Assembly (NCBI GenBank): GCA_963801105.1
Contig: CAWDDH010000003.1
Coordinates: 2,232,001-2,296,000, forward strand
Reading direction: 5' to 3'
Source: JAENVU01 sp963801105
Lineage (GTDB): Bacteria; Actinomycetota; Acidimicrobiia; IMCC26256; JAENVU01
Length of the DNA stretch: 64,000 nucleotides
Part shown: positions 1-8,725 of the stretch, one piece after another
How positions within the stretch are numbered: the stretch's first letter is position 1
Layout of the letters: every line of letters begins with the position of its first letter
Program-made: the position numbers and the translations under genes
The notes under the pieces: generated by a model
What the model was told of the DNA's origin: nothing
What the model saw: the letters and a program-made list of their open reading frames with translations, nothing else
The model's database searches: none

Positions 1-141
1 CAGCGGTTGGAACTGGTTGTAGTCGTGGCGGTCGATCAAACTGACCGCCACCCCGTGCTTCGCGAGCCGCCTTGCGCACGCGACCCCGGCGAATCCGCCG
101 CCGACCACGACCGCCGACGGCCCACTCGACCGCGAGGTCAC
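1..141 (-). CDS. NAD(P)/FAD-dependent oxidoreductase, N-terminal fragment
   Basis: Only the first 47 codons lie in the window; the gene runs off the left edge. The translation from a GTG at 141 contains the dinucleotide-binding signature AVVVGGGFAGVACARRL followed by a beta-strand ending in LIDRHDYNQFQPL. That combination is typical of type II NADH dehydrogenase and related pyridine nucleotide-disulphide oxidoreductases, in which the glycine-rich loop binds the FAD ADP moiety. The frame stays open upstream of the GTG, so the exact start is uncertain. The fragment cannot separate NDH-2 from other members of the family. Confidence 0.75.
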   Translation of the reverse strand, partial: MTSRSSGPSAVVVGGGFAGVACARRLAKHGVAVSLIDRHDYNQFQPL

Positions 142-278
142 CGGAGGCTCGCTCGCGCCGATCTCTGACCCATTGCGCGTCTGTCTAGCTGCTTCGAGCC
201 GCGGTGTCGACGGGCGCGACGAGTGGTTGCATCCCGCTCATGAAGTGTCGGTGGTGTGACGCGCCGGTCAGGTGATGC

Positions 279-1004
279 TCATGCGCGGAGAGCCCGAGCG
301 CGGAGGAGCAGTACCCGGGGGATGGTGTCGGCGTTCGCGTAGCCCCAGGTGTCGGCGAGGAACTGCGCCGGTGGTGCCGGCTCCTCCATGTCGTCGACCA
401 TGAGTCCCGCGGCGCCCATCGCGTGGACGTAACGGCTGAGTGGACGGTGGATGAACAGGAGCTCGACGCCGGGTGCCACCTCGTCGAATCGGCGATCGTC
501 GCGCAGGTAGGCGCCGACCCGGTAGTACTGCTCGTCGAGGATCCGGTCATCGATCCAGCCGCTCCCGGGTGCCTGGAGCAACGGGTGGCACAGCACCAGG
601 ACGAAGCGGCCGCCGGGCTCCAGCACCCGGGCGACCTCCCGGATCGCAGCCTCGTAGTCGTCGACGTGCTCGAGCGCGGCGCAGACCACGACCGCGTCGA
701 ACGCGCCGGTACGGCACGGCAGCGCCTCGGCGCGAGCGCGGGCGTACCGCGGTCCGCCGGCCCGCGCGCCGGCGACGGCGACTTGCGACCAGGTCGGGTC
801 GACGCCCACGACCTCGACACCGGGTCCGGCGACGCGCCGGGCGATCTGGCCCTCACCGCAACCGACGTCGAGTACGCGCCGCGCGCCCGCGAGGTGGTGG
901 GCCACCAACGGCAAGACCTGGTCCTCGTACTCCGGGTCGGCGCCGGCGGTGAACTCGTGCTGCCACCATTCCGCGTGCCGCTCCCATTGCGTTTCGTTCT
1001 GCAC
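279..1004 (-). CDS. class I SAM-dependent methyltransferase
   Basis: The 241-residue protein has motif I VLDVGCGEGQIARRV at about residues 44-58, an acidic post-I region (VEVVGVDPTW) and a motif IV-like segment (FDAVVVCAALEHVDDYE). This matches the Methyltransf_11 fold that uses S-adenosylmethionine. The GTG start at 1004 follows a GAGAGG ribosome-binding sequence by about 6 nt. The methyl acceptor cannot be predicted. It is a cytoplasmic protein that reads away from the DUF6325 gene at 1111. Confidence 0.85.
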   Translation of the reverse strand: MQNETQWERHAEWWQHEFTAGADPEYEDQVLPLVAHHLAGARRVLDVGCGEGQIARRVAGPGVEVVGVDPTWSQVAVAGARAGGPRYARARAEALPCRTGAFDAVVVCAALEHVDDYEAAIREVARVLEPGGRFVLVLCHPLLQAPGSGWIDDRILDEQYYRVGAYLRDDRRFDEVAPGVELLFIHRPLSRYVHAMGAAGLMVDDMEEPAPPAQFLADTWGYANADTIPRVLLLRARALRA

Positions 1005-1110
1005 GCGCGCCCTCTCGAATCACGACCCCGTTCACGAAGCATGCCGCCGGTCGCGCTGGCTAGGGTACGACCCGTTCCATCGGAGCACACGGCAGACATG
1101 GAGAGACGTC

Positions 1111-1521
1111 ATGGACATCGGACCCGTCGAGATCCTGGAGATCGTCTTCCCAGGGAACCGGTTCACGGGCGAGGTCGCCCCGGCCCTCGGCGACCTGGTG
1201 GAGTCGGGGCTGATACGCGTGATCGACCTGGTGTTCGTGTCCAAGGACGCTGATGGTGAGGTCGTCGGCATCGAGCTCGCGGACGTCGACGACGCCACGA
1301 GCTCCTCGTTCGGTCAGTACGTCGGTGAACCGAACGGCCTCCTCGCGGAGGAGGACATCGCGGATCTCGGCGCGGACCTCCCGCCGAACTCGTCGGCCGC
1401 GATCCTGGTCGTCGAGCACCTGTGGGCGACGCGATTCCGCGACGCGGTGGTCAGTTCGGGCGGGGAGCTCGTCGAATCGATCCGCATCCCACAGGAAGTC
1501 ATGGCCGCGGTCGTGGCCTAG
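1111..1521 (+). CDS. DUF6325 family protein
   Basis: This 136-residue acidic protein opens with MDIGPVEILEIVFPGNRFTGEVAPALGDLVESGLIRVIDLVFVSKD split over its first half, the hallmark opening of the actinobacterial DUF6325 family. Members are often encoded beside a small SHOCT-domain protein, as here. The ATG at 1111 has GGAGAG just upstream; a TAGGGT box at 1061-1066 could be its -10 element and would give a leader of about 38 nt. Function is unknown. No signal peptide or membrane segment is visible. Confidence 0.8.
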   Translation: MDIGPVEILEIVFPGNRFTGEVAPALGDLVESGLIRVIDLVFVSKDADGEVVGIELADVDDATSSSFGQYVGEPNGLLAEEDIADLGADLPPNSSAAILVVEHLWATRFRDAVVSSGGELVESIRIPQEVMAAVVA

Positions 1522-1581
1522 TCCACGGCTGCCGTCCGCCGAAGTCCCGATCCGCCCGCCACCATCAACGAGGAGATGTCA

Positions 1582-1854
1582 ATGTTCCGACGAGGGCGTC
1601 CGATACTGCGCACCGCCGCGATCATGGGCACCGCGACCGCCGTGAGCGGTGCGGTGTCGCACCGGCAGCAGGCACGCTATGCCCGCCAGGACGCCGAGGC
1701 CGAGCCGCAGCAGTACGCGGCACCTGCTCCGGCCGCCGCGTCTGCCCAGCCCGACATGGCCGGCGAGCTCACCCAGCTGGCCCAGCTGCATGCAGAGGGA
1801 ATCCTCACCGACGAGGAGTTCGCAGCCAAGAAGGCGCAACTGCTCGGCATCTGA
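1582..1854 (+). CDS. small SHOCT-domain protein
   Basis: The 90-residue protein has a basic, alanine-rich N-terminus with a short hydrophobic stretch (residues about 10-25), a low-complexity Ala/Pro/Gln linker, and a C-terminal SHOCT motif, LAQLHAEGILTDEEFAAKKAQLL. SHOCT segments are short oligomerisation helices. There are two in-frame ATGs, at 1576 and 1582. AGGAG at 1571-1575 abuts the first and sits 6 nt before the second, so 1582 is the better start. It lies 60 bp after the DUF6325 gene and is probably cotranscribed with it. Confidence 0.8.
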   Translation: MFRRGRPILRTAAIMGTATAVSGAVSHRQQARYARQDAEAEPQQYAAPAPAAASAQPDMAGELTQLAQLHAEGILTDEEFAAKKAQLLGI

Positions 1855-2044
1855 GGCGTGCCCCGGCCTCGCTGGTCGCACGGCGGAGTCGTGATGACCG
1901 TCGGCGTCCCCCCGATCCGTGTCGTGCGATCCCCGCCGGCGCCCGAGCGGGACGCAGCCCCGCGGGTCCGCGGGATGTGACGCGGACCGGAGCGTCGGGC
2001 GATGATCACGGCCCCGTGCCCCGGTCGCGCGCCGAGGAGGACCG

Positions 2045-3033
2045 TTGACGCGCTTCGTCGAGAACTCGATCACGTTCCCGTACCGACGTTCGCTCGGGCC
2101 CGTGATCGGCGCGTTCATGACCGCCCTCACCGAGCGACGGATCCTCGGGATCCGCGCCGGCGACCGGGTGCTCGTCCCGCCGGTGGAGTGGGACCCCGAG
2201 ACCGGCGCCGAGCTCGACGGCGGGGCGATGGTCGAGGTCGGTCCGGCCGGGACGATCGAGTCCTGGACGTGGGTGCCCGAGCCGACCGGGCAACACCCGC
2301 TCGACCACCCGTTCGCGTTCGCGTTCATCCGCCTCGACGGCGCGTCGACGCCGATGCTGCACGCCGTCGACGCCGGCACGCCCGGCGCCATGGCCGTCGG
2401 CGCCCGGGTGGCTCCACGCTGGCGCGGCATCCGCATCGGTCACGTCGGCGACATCGTGACGTTCGTCCCCGGTGAGCAGCCCGAGGTCGAGGGCGACGAC
2501 GGTGGGCCGGCGCCGGAGCCGGTGACGATGATGGACTACCTCGCGTCGATCGCCTACCGGAACCCGGTGCCGCCCGTGCAGGACCGCCTGCGCGAGGCGA
2601 GCCGGTCCGAGCGGATCCTCGGGCAGCGCTGCCCGGTGTGTGCCCGGGTCTATTCGGGGGACGCGGCTACTGCCCGATCGATGCGGTCGAGCTGGGGGAG
2701 GAGCACGACGTCGACCTCCCGCACACCGGCACGATCACCAACTTCACGATCGTGACCCCGGTGCAGTACCCCGGCCAGACCGAGACCGAGCCCTTCGCCC
2801 GGGTGTTCGTCCTGCTCGACGGCACCGACGTGGTCCTCCCGTACCAGCCGGTGGTCGAGCTTCCGGTGGAGGAGGTCCGCGTCGGCACGCGCGTCGCCGC
2901 CGCGTGGGCGCCACCCAACGACGACGTCGACGCCGCCGCCGCGATGGGCGGCGCGTACGGCGCGCTGATCGGCTGGATCCCGAGCGGCGAGCCCGACGTC
3001 GACGATCCGCATCTGGTGAACCGGATCTTCTGA
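2045..3033 (+). pseudogene. tandem DUF35 OB-fold/zinc-ribbon protein, frameshifted
   Basis: The first frame (2045 to about 2655) encodes an OB-fold DUF35-like half and ends in the zinc-ribbon start GQRCPVCARVY. The rest of the ribbon and the second OB domain (GGRGYCPIDAVELG onward to NRIF) lie in the -1 frame up to 3033. Restoring one base in the G5 run at 2656-2660 gives one 329-residue protein. DUF35 proteins bind acyl-CoA and partner thiolase-fold enzymes, as in the ChsH2-Ltp2 aldolase of steroid side-chain degradation. The start is TTG at 2045, behind GAGGAGG. The stop overlaps the next ATG (TGATG). The break may be a sequencing error. Confidence 0.75.
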
Positions 3034-4118
3034 TGGCGACGCCGCCACCCGCGGGCACCCGGACCGACATCGCCGTCGTCGGGTGGGCCCAGACGCCCAT
3101 GGTGCGCCGCACCGACCTCTCCGAGACCCAGCTCCTCCTCCGCGTGATCACCGACGCGCTCGAGCCGCTCGGGCTCACCCGGGCCGACGTCGACTTCACG
3201 TGCCTCGGCTCGTGCGACTACATCACCGGCCAGGCCTTCTCGTTCGTGTCCAATCTCGACGCGATCGGCGCCTGGCCGCCCAAGCGGGATTCGCACGTCG
3301 AGATGGACGGCGCGTGGGCGCTCTACGAGGCGTGGCTCCGGCTCCACGAGGGCGACATCGAGATCGCGGTGGTCACCGGGTCGGGCCGGTCGTCGACGGG
3401 CGACCCGTCGCTGATCTACCCGATGGAGATGGACCCCTTCTACCTCGCGCCCCTCGGGGCGGATCCGCTCACGTTCGCGGCACTCCAGGCCCGGGCGCTG
3501 ATCGCCGCCGGCGTCACCGACGAGCGGGCGATGGCCGAGGTCGCCGCCCGCGCCCGGCGCGACGCGATGGCCAATCCCGACGCCCAGGTCGCCGGCGAGC
3601 ACGACGTCGACGAGCTGCTCGCGGGGGAGTACGTGCGTGAGCCGCTCCGCCGCCACGACCTGCCGCCGATCACCGACGGTGCCGCGGCGATGGTGCTGGC
3701 CACCGGGGCACGCGCCCGGGAGCTACGCGACCGCCCCGCGTTCATCACCGGCTTCGACCACCGGACCGAGTGCCACAACCCCGCGTACCGCGATCTCGCC
3801 GACACGCCGTCGACCCGGATCGCCGCGGCCGCGGCCGGGATCGGGCGCGCGCCGGTCGAGGTGGCGGAGCTCCAGGCCGCGTTCACACACGAGGAGAGCC
3901 TGCTCCGCCGGGCGCTCGACCTCGCCGACGACGTGGCGGTCAACCCGTCGGGCGGTCCGCTCGCCGCCAACCCGATCATGGCGACCGGTCTGGCCCGCAT
4001 CGGCTACGCCGCGAACCACATCTTCGACGGCGGGACCCGAGCGCTCGCGCACGCGACGTCGGGGCCCTGCCTCCAGCAGAACCTGGTGTGCATCCTCGAG
4101 GCGGAGGCGTCGGCGTGA
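3033..4118 (+). CDS. thiolase-fold lipid-transfer-type protein without the nucleophilic cysteine
   Basis: This 361-residue protein belongs to the SCP-x/Ltp branch of the thiolase superfamily. Where a true thiolase has a Cys followed by a small residue and Gly, it reads VEMDGAWALYEA, so the acyl-accepting cysteine is replaced by Asp. A histidine loop (AFTHEESLLRRAL) and the C-terminal NPSGGPLAANPIMATGL and CLQQNLV segments are kept. Such proteins often act with DUF35 partners in retro-aldol or Claisen-type steps on acyl-CoAs. The ATG overlaps the upstream stop, and the 3' end overlaps the next start (GTGA). Substrate unknown. Confidence 0.85.
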   Translation: MATPPPAGTRTDIAVVGWAQTPMVRRTDLSETQLLLRVITDALEPLGLTRADVDFTCLGSCDYITGQAFSFVSNLDAIGAWPPKRDSHVEMDGAWALYEAWLRLHEGDIEIAVVTGSGRSSTGDPSLIYPMEMDPFYLAPLGADPLTFAALQARALIAAGVTDERAMAEVAARARRDAMANPDAQVAGEHDVDELLAGEYVREPLRRHDLPPITDGAAAMVLATGARARELRDRPAFITGFDHRTECHNPAYRDLADTPSTRIAAAAAGIGRAPVEVAELQAAFTHEESLLRRALDLADDVAVNPSGGPLAANPIMATGLARIGYAANHIFDGGTRALAHATSGPCLQQNLVCILEAEASA

Positions 4119-5287
4119 CCACGGACATGGAGCCGTGCGCGATCGTCGGGGTCGGCCAGACGCACCACAAGTCGCGCCGCCACGACGTGTCCTTCGGCGG
4201 GCTCGTGCGGGAGGCCGCCTTCCGCGCCCTCGAGGACGCGCAGATGACCTTCGCCGACATCGACGCGGTCGTCATCGGCAAGGCGCCGGACATCTTCGAG
4301 GGCGTGATGAAGCCGGAGCTGTACCTCTCCGACGCGCTCGGCGCGGTGGGCAAGCCGATGTTCCGCGTCCATACCGCCGGTTCGGTCGGCGGCACCACCG
4401 CGATCGTGGCCGCGTCGCACGTGCAGGCCCGCAAGCACGCCCGCGTGCTCGCCGTCGCGTTCGAGAAGCAGTCCGAGGGGAACGCGCAGTTCGCGCTCGG
4501 GAGCGGGCGCGGCGCGTCGATCGGCGCCGGGGGTGCGTTCGCGCCGTTCATCCGCGCGTACATCGAGCGCAGCGGCGCACCCGAGCACATCGGCTGGAAG
4601 GTCGCGGTCAAGGACCGGCAGAACGCGCTCAAGAACCCGTACGCGCACCTGCGCATCACCGACATCTCGATCGAGAAGGTGCGGGAGTCGCCGATGATGT
4701 GGGAGCCGCTCCGCTACCTGGAGTCGTGCCCGTCGTCGGACGGCGCGTGTGCGGTCGTGCTCACCGACGATGCGGGGGGTCGCGCCGCCGCGGCCGCGGG
4801 TCGTCCGCCGGCCTGGATCATCGGCGCGTCATCGCGCAGTGAGCCCCCGAGCTTCCCCGGCCGGGACCCGGTCCGCCCGGCCGCGTGCGTGCAGGCCGCG
4901 TGGGACGTCTACGAGCAGGCCGGGATCACCGACCCGCGTGGTCAGATCGACATGGCCGAGCTGTACGTGCCCTTCTCCTGGCACGAGGCGATCTGGCTCG
5001 AGGGGCACGACATCGCGGCGCCGGGCGCGGGCTGGCGCATGATCGACGACGACGAGACCGCGCTCGGCGGGTCGTTCCCGGTGAACGCCAGCGGCGGGGT
5101 GCTCTCGAGCAACCCCATCGGTGCCTCCGGGCTGCTGCGGTTCGCCGAGGCTGCGAACCAGGTGCGCGGGGTGGCGGGCGAGCACCAGGTCGACGGCGCG
5201 CGGGTCGCCCTGGCGATGGCCTACGGCGCCAACAGCCAGTACTTCAGCACCTGGGTCGTCGCGAGCTCGCTGCAGCCGTTCGGCTAG
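4115..5287 (+). CDS. second thiolase-fold lipid-transfer-type protein (Ser in place of Cys)
   Basis: This 390-residue thiolase-superfamily protein starts at a GTG at 4115 that overlaps the previous stop, with GGAGG at a good distance upstream. The nucleophile region reads RVHTAGSVGGTTA, with Ser where biosynthetic and degradative thiolases have Cys. The C-terminal half retains VNASGGVLSSNPIGASGL. With the preceding Cys-less paralogue and the DUF35 protein it forms the usual three-gene actinobacterial module linked to sterol or lipid CoA-ester breakdown. It could be a retro-aldolase (Ltp2-like) rather than a thiolase. Cytoplasmic. Confidence 0.85.
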   Translation: MTTDMEPCAIVGVGQTHHKSRRHDVSFGGLVREAAFRALEDAQMTFADIDAVVIGKAPDIFEGVMKPELYLSDALGAVGKPMFRVHTAGSVGGTTAIVAASHVQARKHARVLAVAFEKQSEGNAQFALGSGRGASIGAGGAFAPFIRAYIERSGAPEHIGWKVAVKDRQNALKNPYAHLRITDISIEKVRESPMMWEPLRYLESCPSSDGACAVVLTDDAGGRAAAAAGRPPAWIIGASSRSEPPSFPGRDPVRPAACVQAAWDVYEQAGITDPRGQIDMAELYVPFSWHEAIWLEGHDIAAPGAGWRMIDDDETALGGSFPVNASGGVLSSNPIGASGLLRFAEAANQVRGVAGEHQVDGARVALAMAYGANSQYFSTWVVASSLQPFG

Positions 5288-5324
5288 GAGGCCACGGGTG
5301 CCCGTCCGGGGCGCGGGCGGCCGG

Positions 5325-5330
5325 TACCGT
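5325..5330 (+). promoter_or_regulatory. TACCGT -10-like box, leaderless-type promoter
   Basis: TACCGT ends 8 nt before the ATG at 5339. This places transcription start at or next to the start codon, and no ribosome-binding sequence lies between. Confidence 0.5.
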
Positions 5331-5338
5331 CGCGCTCG

Positions 5339-6175
5339 ATGGTCGACGACACCACGGCGTTGCTCGCAGGGCCACCGCGTGTCCCGGTCGACGTCGCGCG
5401 GTTCAGCTCGAACACCCTGTTCGGCCAGCCCGGCATCTACCCCGACGGCCCGCCGATGGTCCCCGCGACCGGGCACCGGCACTCGGACGCGTCGATCGAG
5501 CTCGCGATCGCCGAGCTGGCGGGCACCGTCGCCGAGCCGGTGCTCGACGCCTGGAACGTCGCGTCGCTCGGGATCGCGCGCCTGACCTACGGCGAACCCG
5601 CGTCGCCGGGGCGCATCGTCGGCCCGGCCGCCGACGGCGGCGCGCCGGTGGTGAACGACCGCTACGCGTGCGAGGACGCGCGGCTGCTCCTGCCGTCGAT
5701 CGTGCACGCGCTCTGCTGGTCCGGGCCGGGTGCCGGCCACGCCGAGGAGACGCTGCTCCACGCGCTGGGCGCCTCCGTGCATGCCCAGCTGCTCGCACGG
5801 GACCCGGCCCTCGCGGCGACCACCGAGCTCGCGCGCCGGCAGAGCTCGATCACGATCACCCTGCTCAACTCCCGCCGGCCGGGAACGGCCCGGGTCACCC
5901 TCGTGGCGCCGGACGGGCCCGGCACCATCCCCGGTGGTGCGCCCGCGATGCAGACGCCGGACTTCTGGTCCGTGCCGTTCGGGCCCACCGCCGCCGACGG
6001 TGCCGCGGTGCCCGACGTCGTGCGGGACGTTCTCGGCGCGATCGCCGGCGACGGGGCGACGGTGCCCGACCGGTACGACGACGACCTCGGCGCCTGGTGC
6101 TCCGAGCACCTGCGAGGCGTGCTCCGTCCCGAGGAGCAGCTCGCGGCCAACCGGGCGCTCGGGCTCCTGCCGTGA
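5339..6175 (+). CDS. protein of unknown function in the thiolase group
   Basis: I do not recognise this 278-residue protein. It is soluble, with no signal peptide or obvious membrane helix. It is rich in short hydrophobic strands and contains a central PSIVHALCWSGPGAGHAEETLLHAL segment and a Thr/Leu-rich strand region (ITITLLNSRRPGTARVTLVAPDG). The codon bias matches its neighbours. It sits 51 bp after the second thiolase and its stop overlaps the GTG of the exporter gene (GTGA), so it is translationally tied to transport. A role linked to the thiolase/export group is inference from position only. Confidence 0.7.
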   Translation: MVDDTTALLAGPPRVPVDVARFSSNTLFGQPGIYPDGPPMVPATGHRHSDASIELAIAELAGTVAEPVLDAWNVASLGIARLTYGEPASPGRIVGPAADGGAPVVNDRYACEDARLLLPSIVHALCWSGPGAGHAEETLLHALGASVHAQLLARDPALAATTELARRQSSITITLLNSRRPGTARVTLVAPDGPGTIPGGAPAMQTPDFWSVPFGPTAADGAAVPDVVRDVLGAIAGDGATVPDRYDDDLGAWCSEHLRGVLRPEEQLAANRALGLLP

Positions 6176-7656
6176 CGCTCCTGCCCGGAACGGCCGACGG
6201 GGCGCGTCCCCGGCTGGGGACGCTCGTGCTCGTGCTCTGCGCGGTCAACGTGCTGGTCGCGGCCGACTTCCTCGGCGCGTCGGTGCTGCTCGACGCCATC
6301 GGGCACGACCTCGAGATGACCACCGCCCAGCTGACCTGGGTCGTCAACGGCTACCTGCTGACCCTGGCGGCGCCGCTCATCGCGTTCGGCCGCTCGGCCG
6401 ACCGGTTCGGCGCGGTGCGCCTGACGCGATGGGGTCTCGCCGGGTTCGCGCTCGGCGCGCTCGCGGCCGGTGCGGCGCCCTCCGCCGAGGTGCTGGTCGC
6501 GGGCCGGATGCTCCAGGGCCTCGGCGCATCGGTGCTCACCGCGACCGGGCTGTCGCTGGTCAGCACCGCGGCTGCACCCGGCGACCGTGGTCGGGTGGTG
6601 GGGATCTGGGCCGGCGTCGGCGCGGTCGGCTCCGCCGTCGGACCCCTGTTCGCAGGTGGCCTCGAGTTCCTCGGCTCGTGGCGCATCTTCTTCCTCATCG
6701 ACGTGCCGCTCGCGCTCGCGGTGCTCTGGTTCCTCCGGGGCCGCACCGATCCGGCGGGCGACACCCCTGACGCCCCTGACGCTCCCGATGTCGCCGGGGC
6801 GGCCGCGCCGGTCCCGGTGCCGACCGCCCCACCCGCCGTGCCGGCGCACCGCGGGGCCCGGGTCTCGGGGCGCTCCGACCTCCTCGCCGTCGCCGCGCTG
6901 ACCGCCGGCCTCGGCGCCGCGGTGTTCGCGCTGCTCGCCGGTCCGGACGACGGCTGGAGCGCACCGTCGGTGGTCGTGCCCGGGATGCTCGCCCTCGTGC
7001 TGCTCGGTGGCTTCGTCCGGGTCGAGCAGCGAAGCCCCGCCCCGCTGCTCGACCCGCGGCTGTTCCTCCACGGGCGGTACCCGCCGATCGCGGTCACCGC
7101 CTTCGTGGCCAACGCCGCCTTCGCGGTGGTGTCGTTCTTCGCGTCGCTCTACCTTCAGCAGGTCGAGGGTCTCGCGCCGGTCGTCGCCGGCGCGGTGTTC
7201 CTCGCCCTCACGATCCCGCTGGTGGTGCTCTCGCCCGTCGCGGGCCGGCTCGTCGGTCGGGTGCCGTCCGGCCGCCTGATGGGGGGCGGGCTCTTCGTCA
7301 TCGCGGCATCGGTCGGGCTCTTCGCCACGCTCGGCGCGTCGGGTGGCCTCGGGCTGCTCGTGCTGGCGCTGGTGCTCTCGGGCGTCGGCCAGGCCGTGGT
7401 CTTCAACGTCTCGAACGTGGCCGCGGTCGGCCGGGATGGCGCGGCCGGGCTCGAGTCGGGCGTGATCAACGAGGTGCGCCAACTCGGCGCGCTCATCGGT
7501 CTGGCCGTGATCGGGGCACTGTTCGCCGCGCTGCAGGCCGAGGCCGGCGGCTCCGCGGCGTCGGCCTTCGTCGGCGCGCTCCGCGCGCCGAGCTTCCTGC
7601 TCGCGGTGGCGTGCGTGGCGACGGGAGCCTGGGTGCTGCGCGCCGACGTCGACTGA
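6172..7656 (+). CDS. MFS transporter, DHA2-like (14 TM) exporter
   Basis: The 494-residue protein has many hydrophobic helices, a motif A loop GRSADRFGAVRLTRWG between TM2 and TM3, and a motif C-like GVGAVGSAVGPLFAGG in TM5. Motif C is characteristic of drug/proton antiporters. Length and helix number fit the 14-helix DHA2 family (EmrB/QacA-like). A Pro/Ala-rich cytoplasmic loop lies at about residues 195-225. The GTG start overlaps the stop of the preceding unknown gene. It probably exports an amphipathic or lipid-like compound. Confidence 0.85.
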   Translation: MTLLPGTADGARPRLGTLVLVLCAVNVLVAADFLGASVLLDAIGHDLEMTTAQLTWVVNGYLLTLAAPLIAFGRSADRFGAVRLTRWGLAGFALGALAAGAAPSAEVLVAGRMLQGLGASVLTATGLSLVSTAAAPGDRGRVVGIWAGVGAVGSAVGPLFAGGLEFLGSWRIFFLIDVPLALAVLWFLRGRTDPAGDTPDAPDAPDVAGAAAPVPVPTAPPAVPAHRGARVSGRSDLLAVAALTAGLGAAVFALLAGPDDGWSAPSVVVPGMLALVLLGGFVRVEQRSPAPLLDPRLFLHGRYPPIAVTAFVANAAFAVVSFFASLYLQQVEGLAPVVAGAVFLALTIPLVVLSPVAGRLVGRVPSGRLMGGGLFVIAASVGLFATLGASGGLGLLVLALVLSGVGQAVVFNVSNVAAVGRDGAAGLESGVINEVRQLGALIGLAVIGALFAALQAEAGGSAASAFVGALRAPSFLLAVACVATGAWVLRADVD

Positions 7657-7705
7657 GCGGCACACCCACGGTCCGCAGCCGGAGCACCGGTGCGGGGCGG
7701 TGCGA

Positions 7706-8725
7706 TCAGCGAGCGTCGAGTGCGCCCGGTTGGCTCGTGTCCTCGCGCGGGGGGATCGCGAACCGCTCGCGCAGGACGTCGAGCGGCTCCGGCGCGATCG
7801 CGAAATGATCCATGCACAGCGCGTCGACGCGGCAGATCGCTCCCCGATGGAGAGCCGTCCCGAACCGGGCGGCCGCGCCCGGCTGCTCGAGCGTGCCGGC
7901 GCACGCGATCGCCACCCTCTTGCCCGCCACGTGGCTGATGGTCGCGTTCTGGAACAGGCCGAGCGTCATCACCAGCTGCACGAAGCCGCGCGGGTCGGGC
8001 ATTGCCATCGCGATGAACGCGAAGACGTCGATCTCTCCCTCGGGCGTGGGCGGGTAGTCGGCGAGCACGTGGACGAAGTCGTGGTGGGCGCCGACCTCGC
8101 CGATCCCGTGCCGGGCCCCTGGCAGCGGGAAGTGGTGGATGCGGTAGAACTCCGCGGTGGCCCGGCCGAGCGACCCCTCGGGCATGTCTGCCAGGGACGC
8201 CCACCGGCGCTCGATCGACCGGCTGGGCACGACGTTGCTGTACGCGAGCTTCGAGCGGACCAGCCGCCAGAGGTGCCCGTGGAGCGCCTCGCGGGTGGCT
8301 TCCTCGGTGTAGTAGGAGCTGCGCTGGATGTCGGCGTACATCAGCGCGAGCTGCCCATCAGCGGCGCGCCGGGCCGCGTTGACCATCGGCTCGTCCACGT
8401 GCAGGGCGCGGGCGAACTCGCGCACGTGGCCGGCGAGGTCGGGTGAGGGATCTTCGAGGAGCTCCATGGCGACGACGCTCTGCACCAGCCGGCGCCGCAG
8501 CGCGGGGTCGGCGATGCGCGCCGCGGTCTCGGCCGCGTCGAGCACCTCGATCGGCTCGTCGTGTGTGTCGATGCCGAGCACGTGCAATGCCACCTGGTGC
8601 ATGACGTCCTGTTGGATCGTGGTGGGGTAGCCGCCGACGGTGAGCCCACCGAGCACGCCGCCGGCGAACGCCCGCGCGGCCTCGGGGTCCAGCGTGTGCC
8701 GGTCGCGGAGCTCGGGCTCGGTCAT
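7706..8725 (-). CDS. Coq4-like domain protein
   Basis: The 339-residue protein has an all-helical N-terminal half (about 15-150) and a C-terminal domain with H215-D216-x-x-H219-x11-E231 in the segment AHHDFVHVLADYPPTPEGE. This HDxxHx11E arrangement is the metal-binding signature of the COQ4 ubiquinone-biosynthesis family. Actinobacteria normally make menaquinone, so a direct ubiquinone role is doubtful; another quinone or isoprenoid step, or a scaffold role, is possible. Its ATG overlaps the stop of the upstream glyoxalase-fold gene (ATGA), so the two are coupled. No membrane helix or signal peptide is clear. Confidence 0.7.
   Translation of the reverse strand: MTEPELRDRHTLDPEAARAFAGGVLGGLTVGGYPTTIQQDVMHQVALHVLGIDTHDEPIEVLDAAETAARIADPALRRRLVQSVVAMELLEDPSPDLAGHVREFARALHVDEPMVNAARRAADGQLALMYADIQRSSYYTEEATREALHGHLWRLVRSKLAYSNVVPSRSIERRWASLADMPEGSLGRATAEFYRIHHFPLPGARHGIGEVGAHHDFVHVLADYPPTPEGEIDVFAFIAMAMPDPRGFVQLVMTLGLFQNATISHVAGKRVAIACAGTLEQPGAAARFGTALHRGAICRVDALCMDHFAIAPEPLDVLRERFAIPPREDTSQPGALDAR

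Noticed and set aside
1855..2044. The 190-bp gap before the DUF35 gene as a possible RNA gene
   Set aside because: It has GC-rich inverted stretches but no tRNA features, riboswitch core or promoter that I can defend.
5662..7665. A 667-codon minus-strand open frame opposite the MFS gene
   Set aside because: Low-complexity Arg/Glu/His composition and exact opposition to a clear 14-TM transporter mark it as a shadow.
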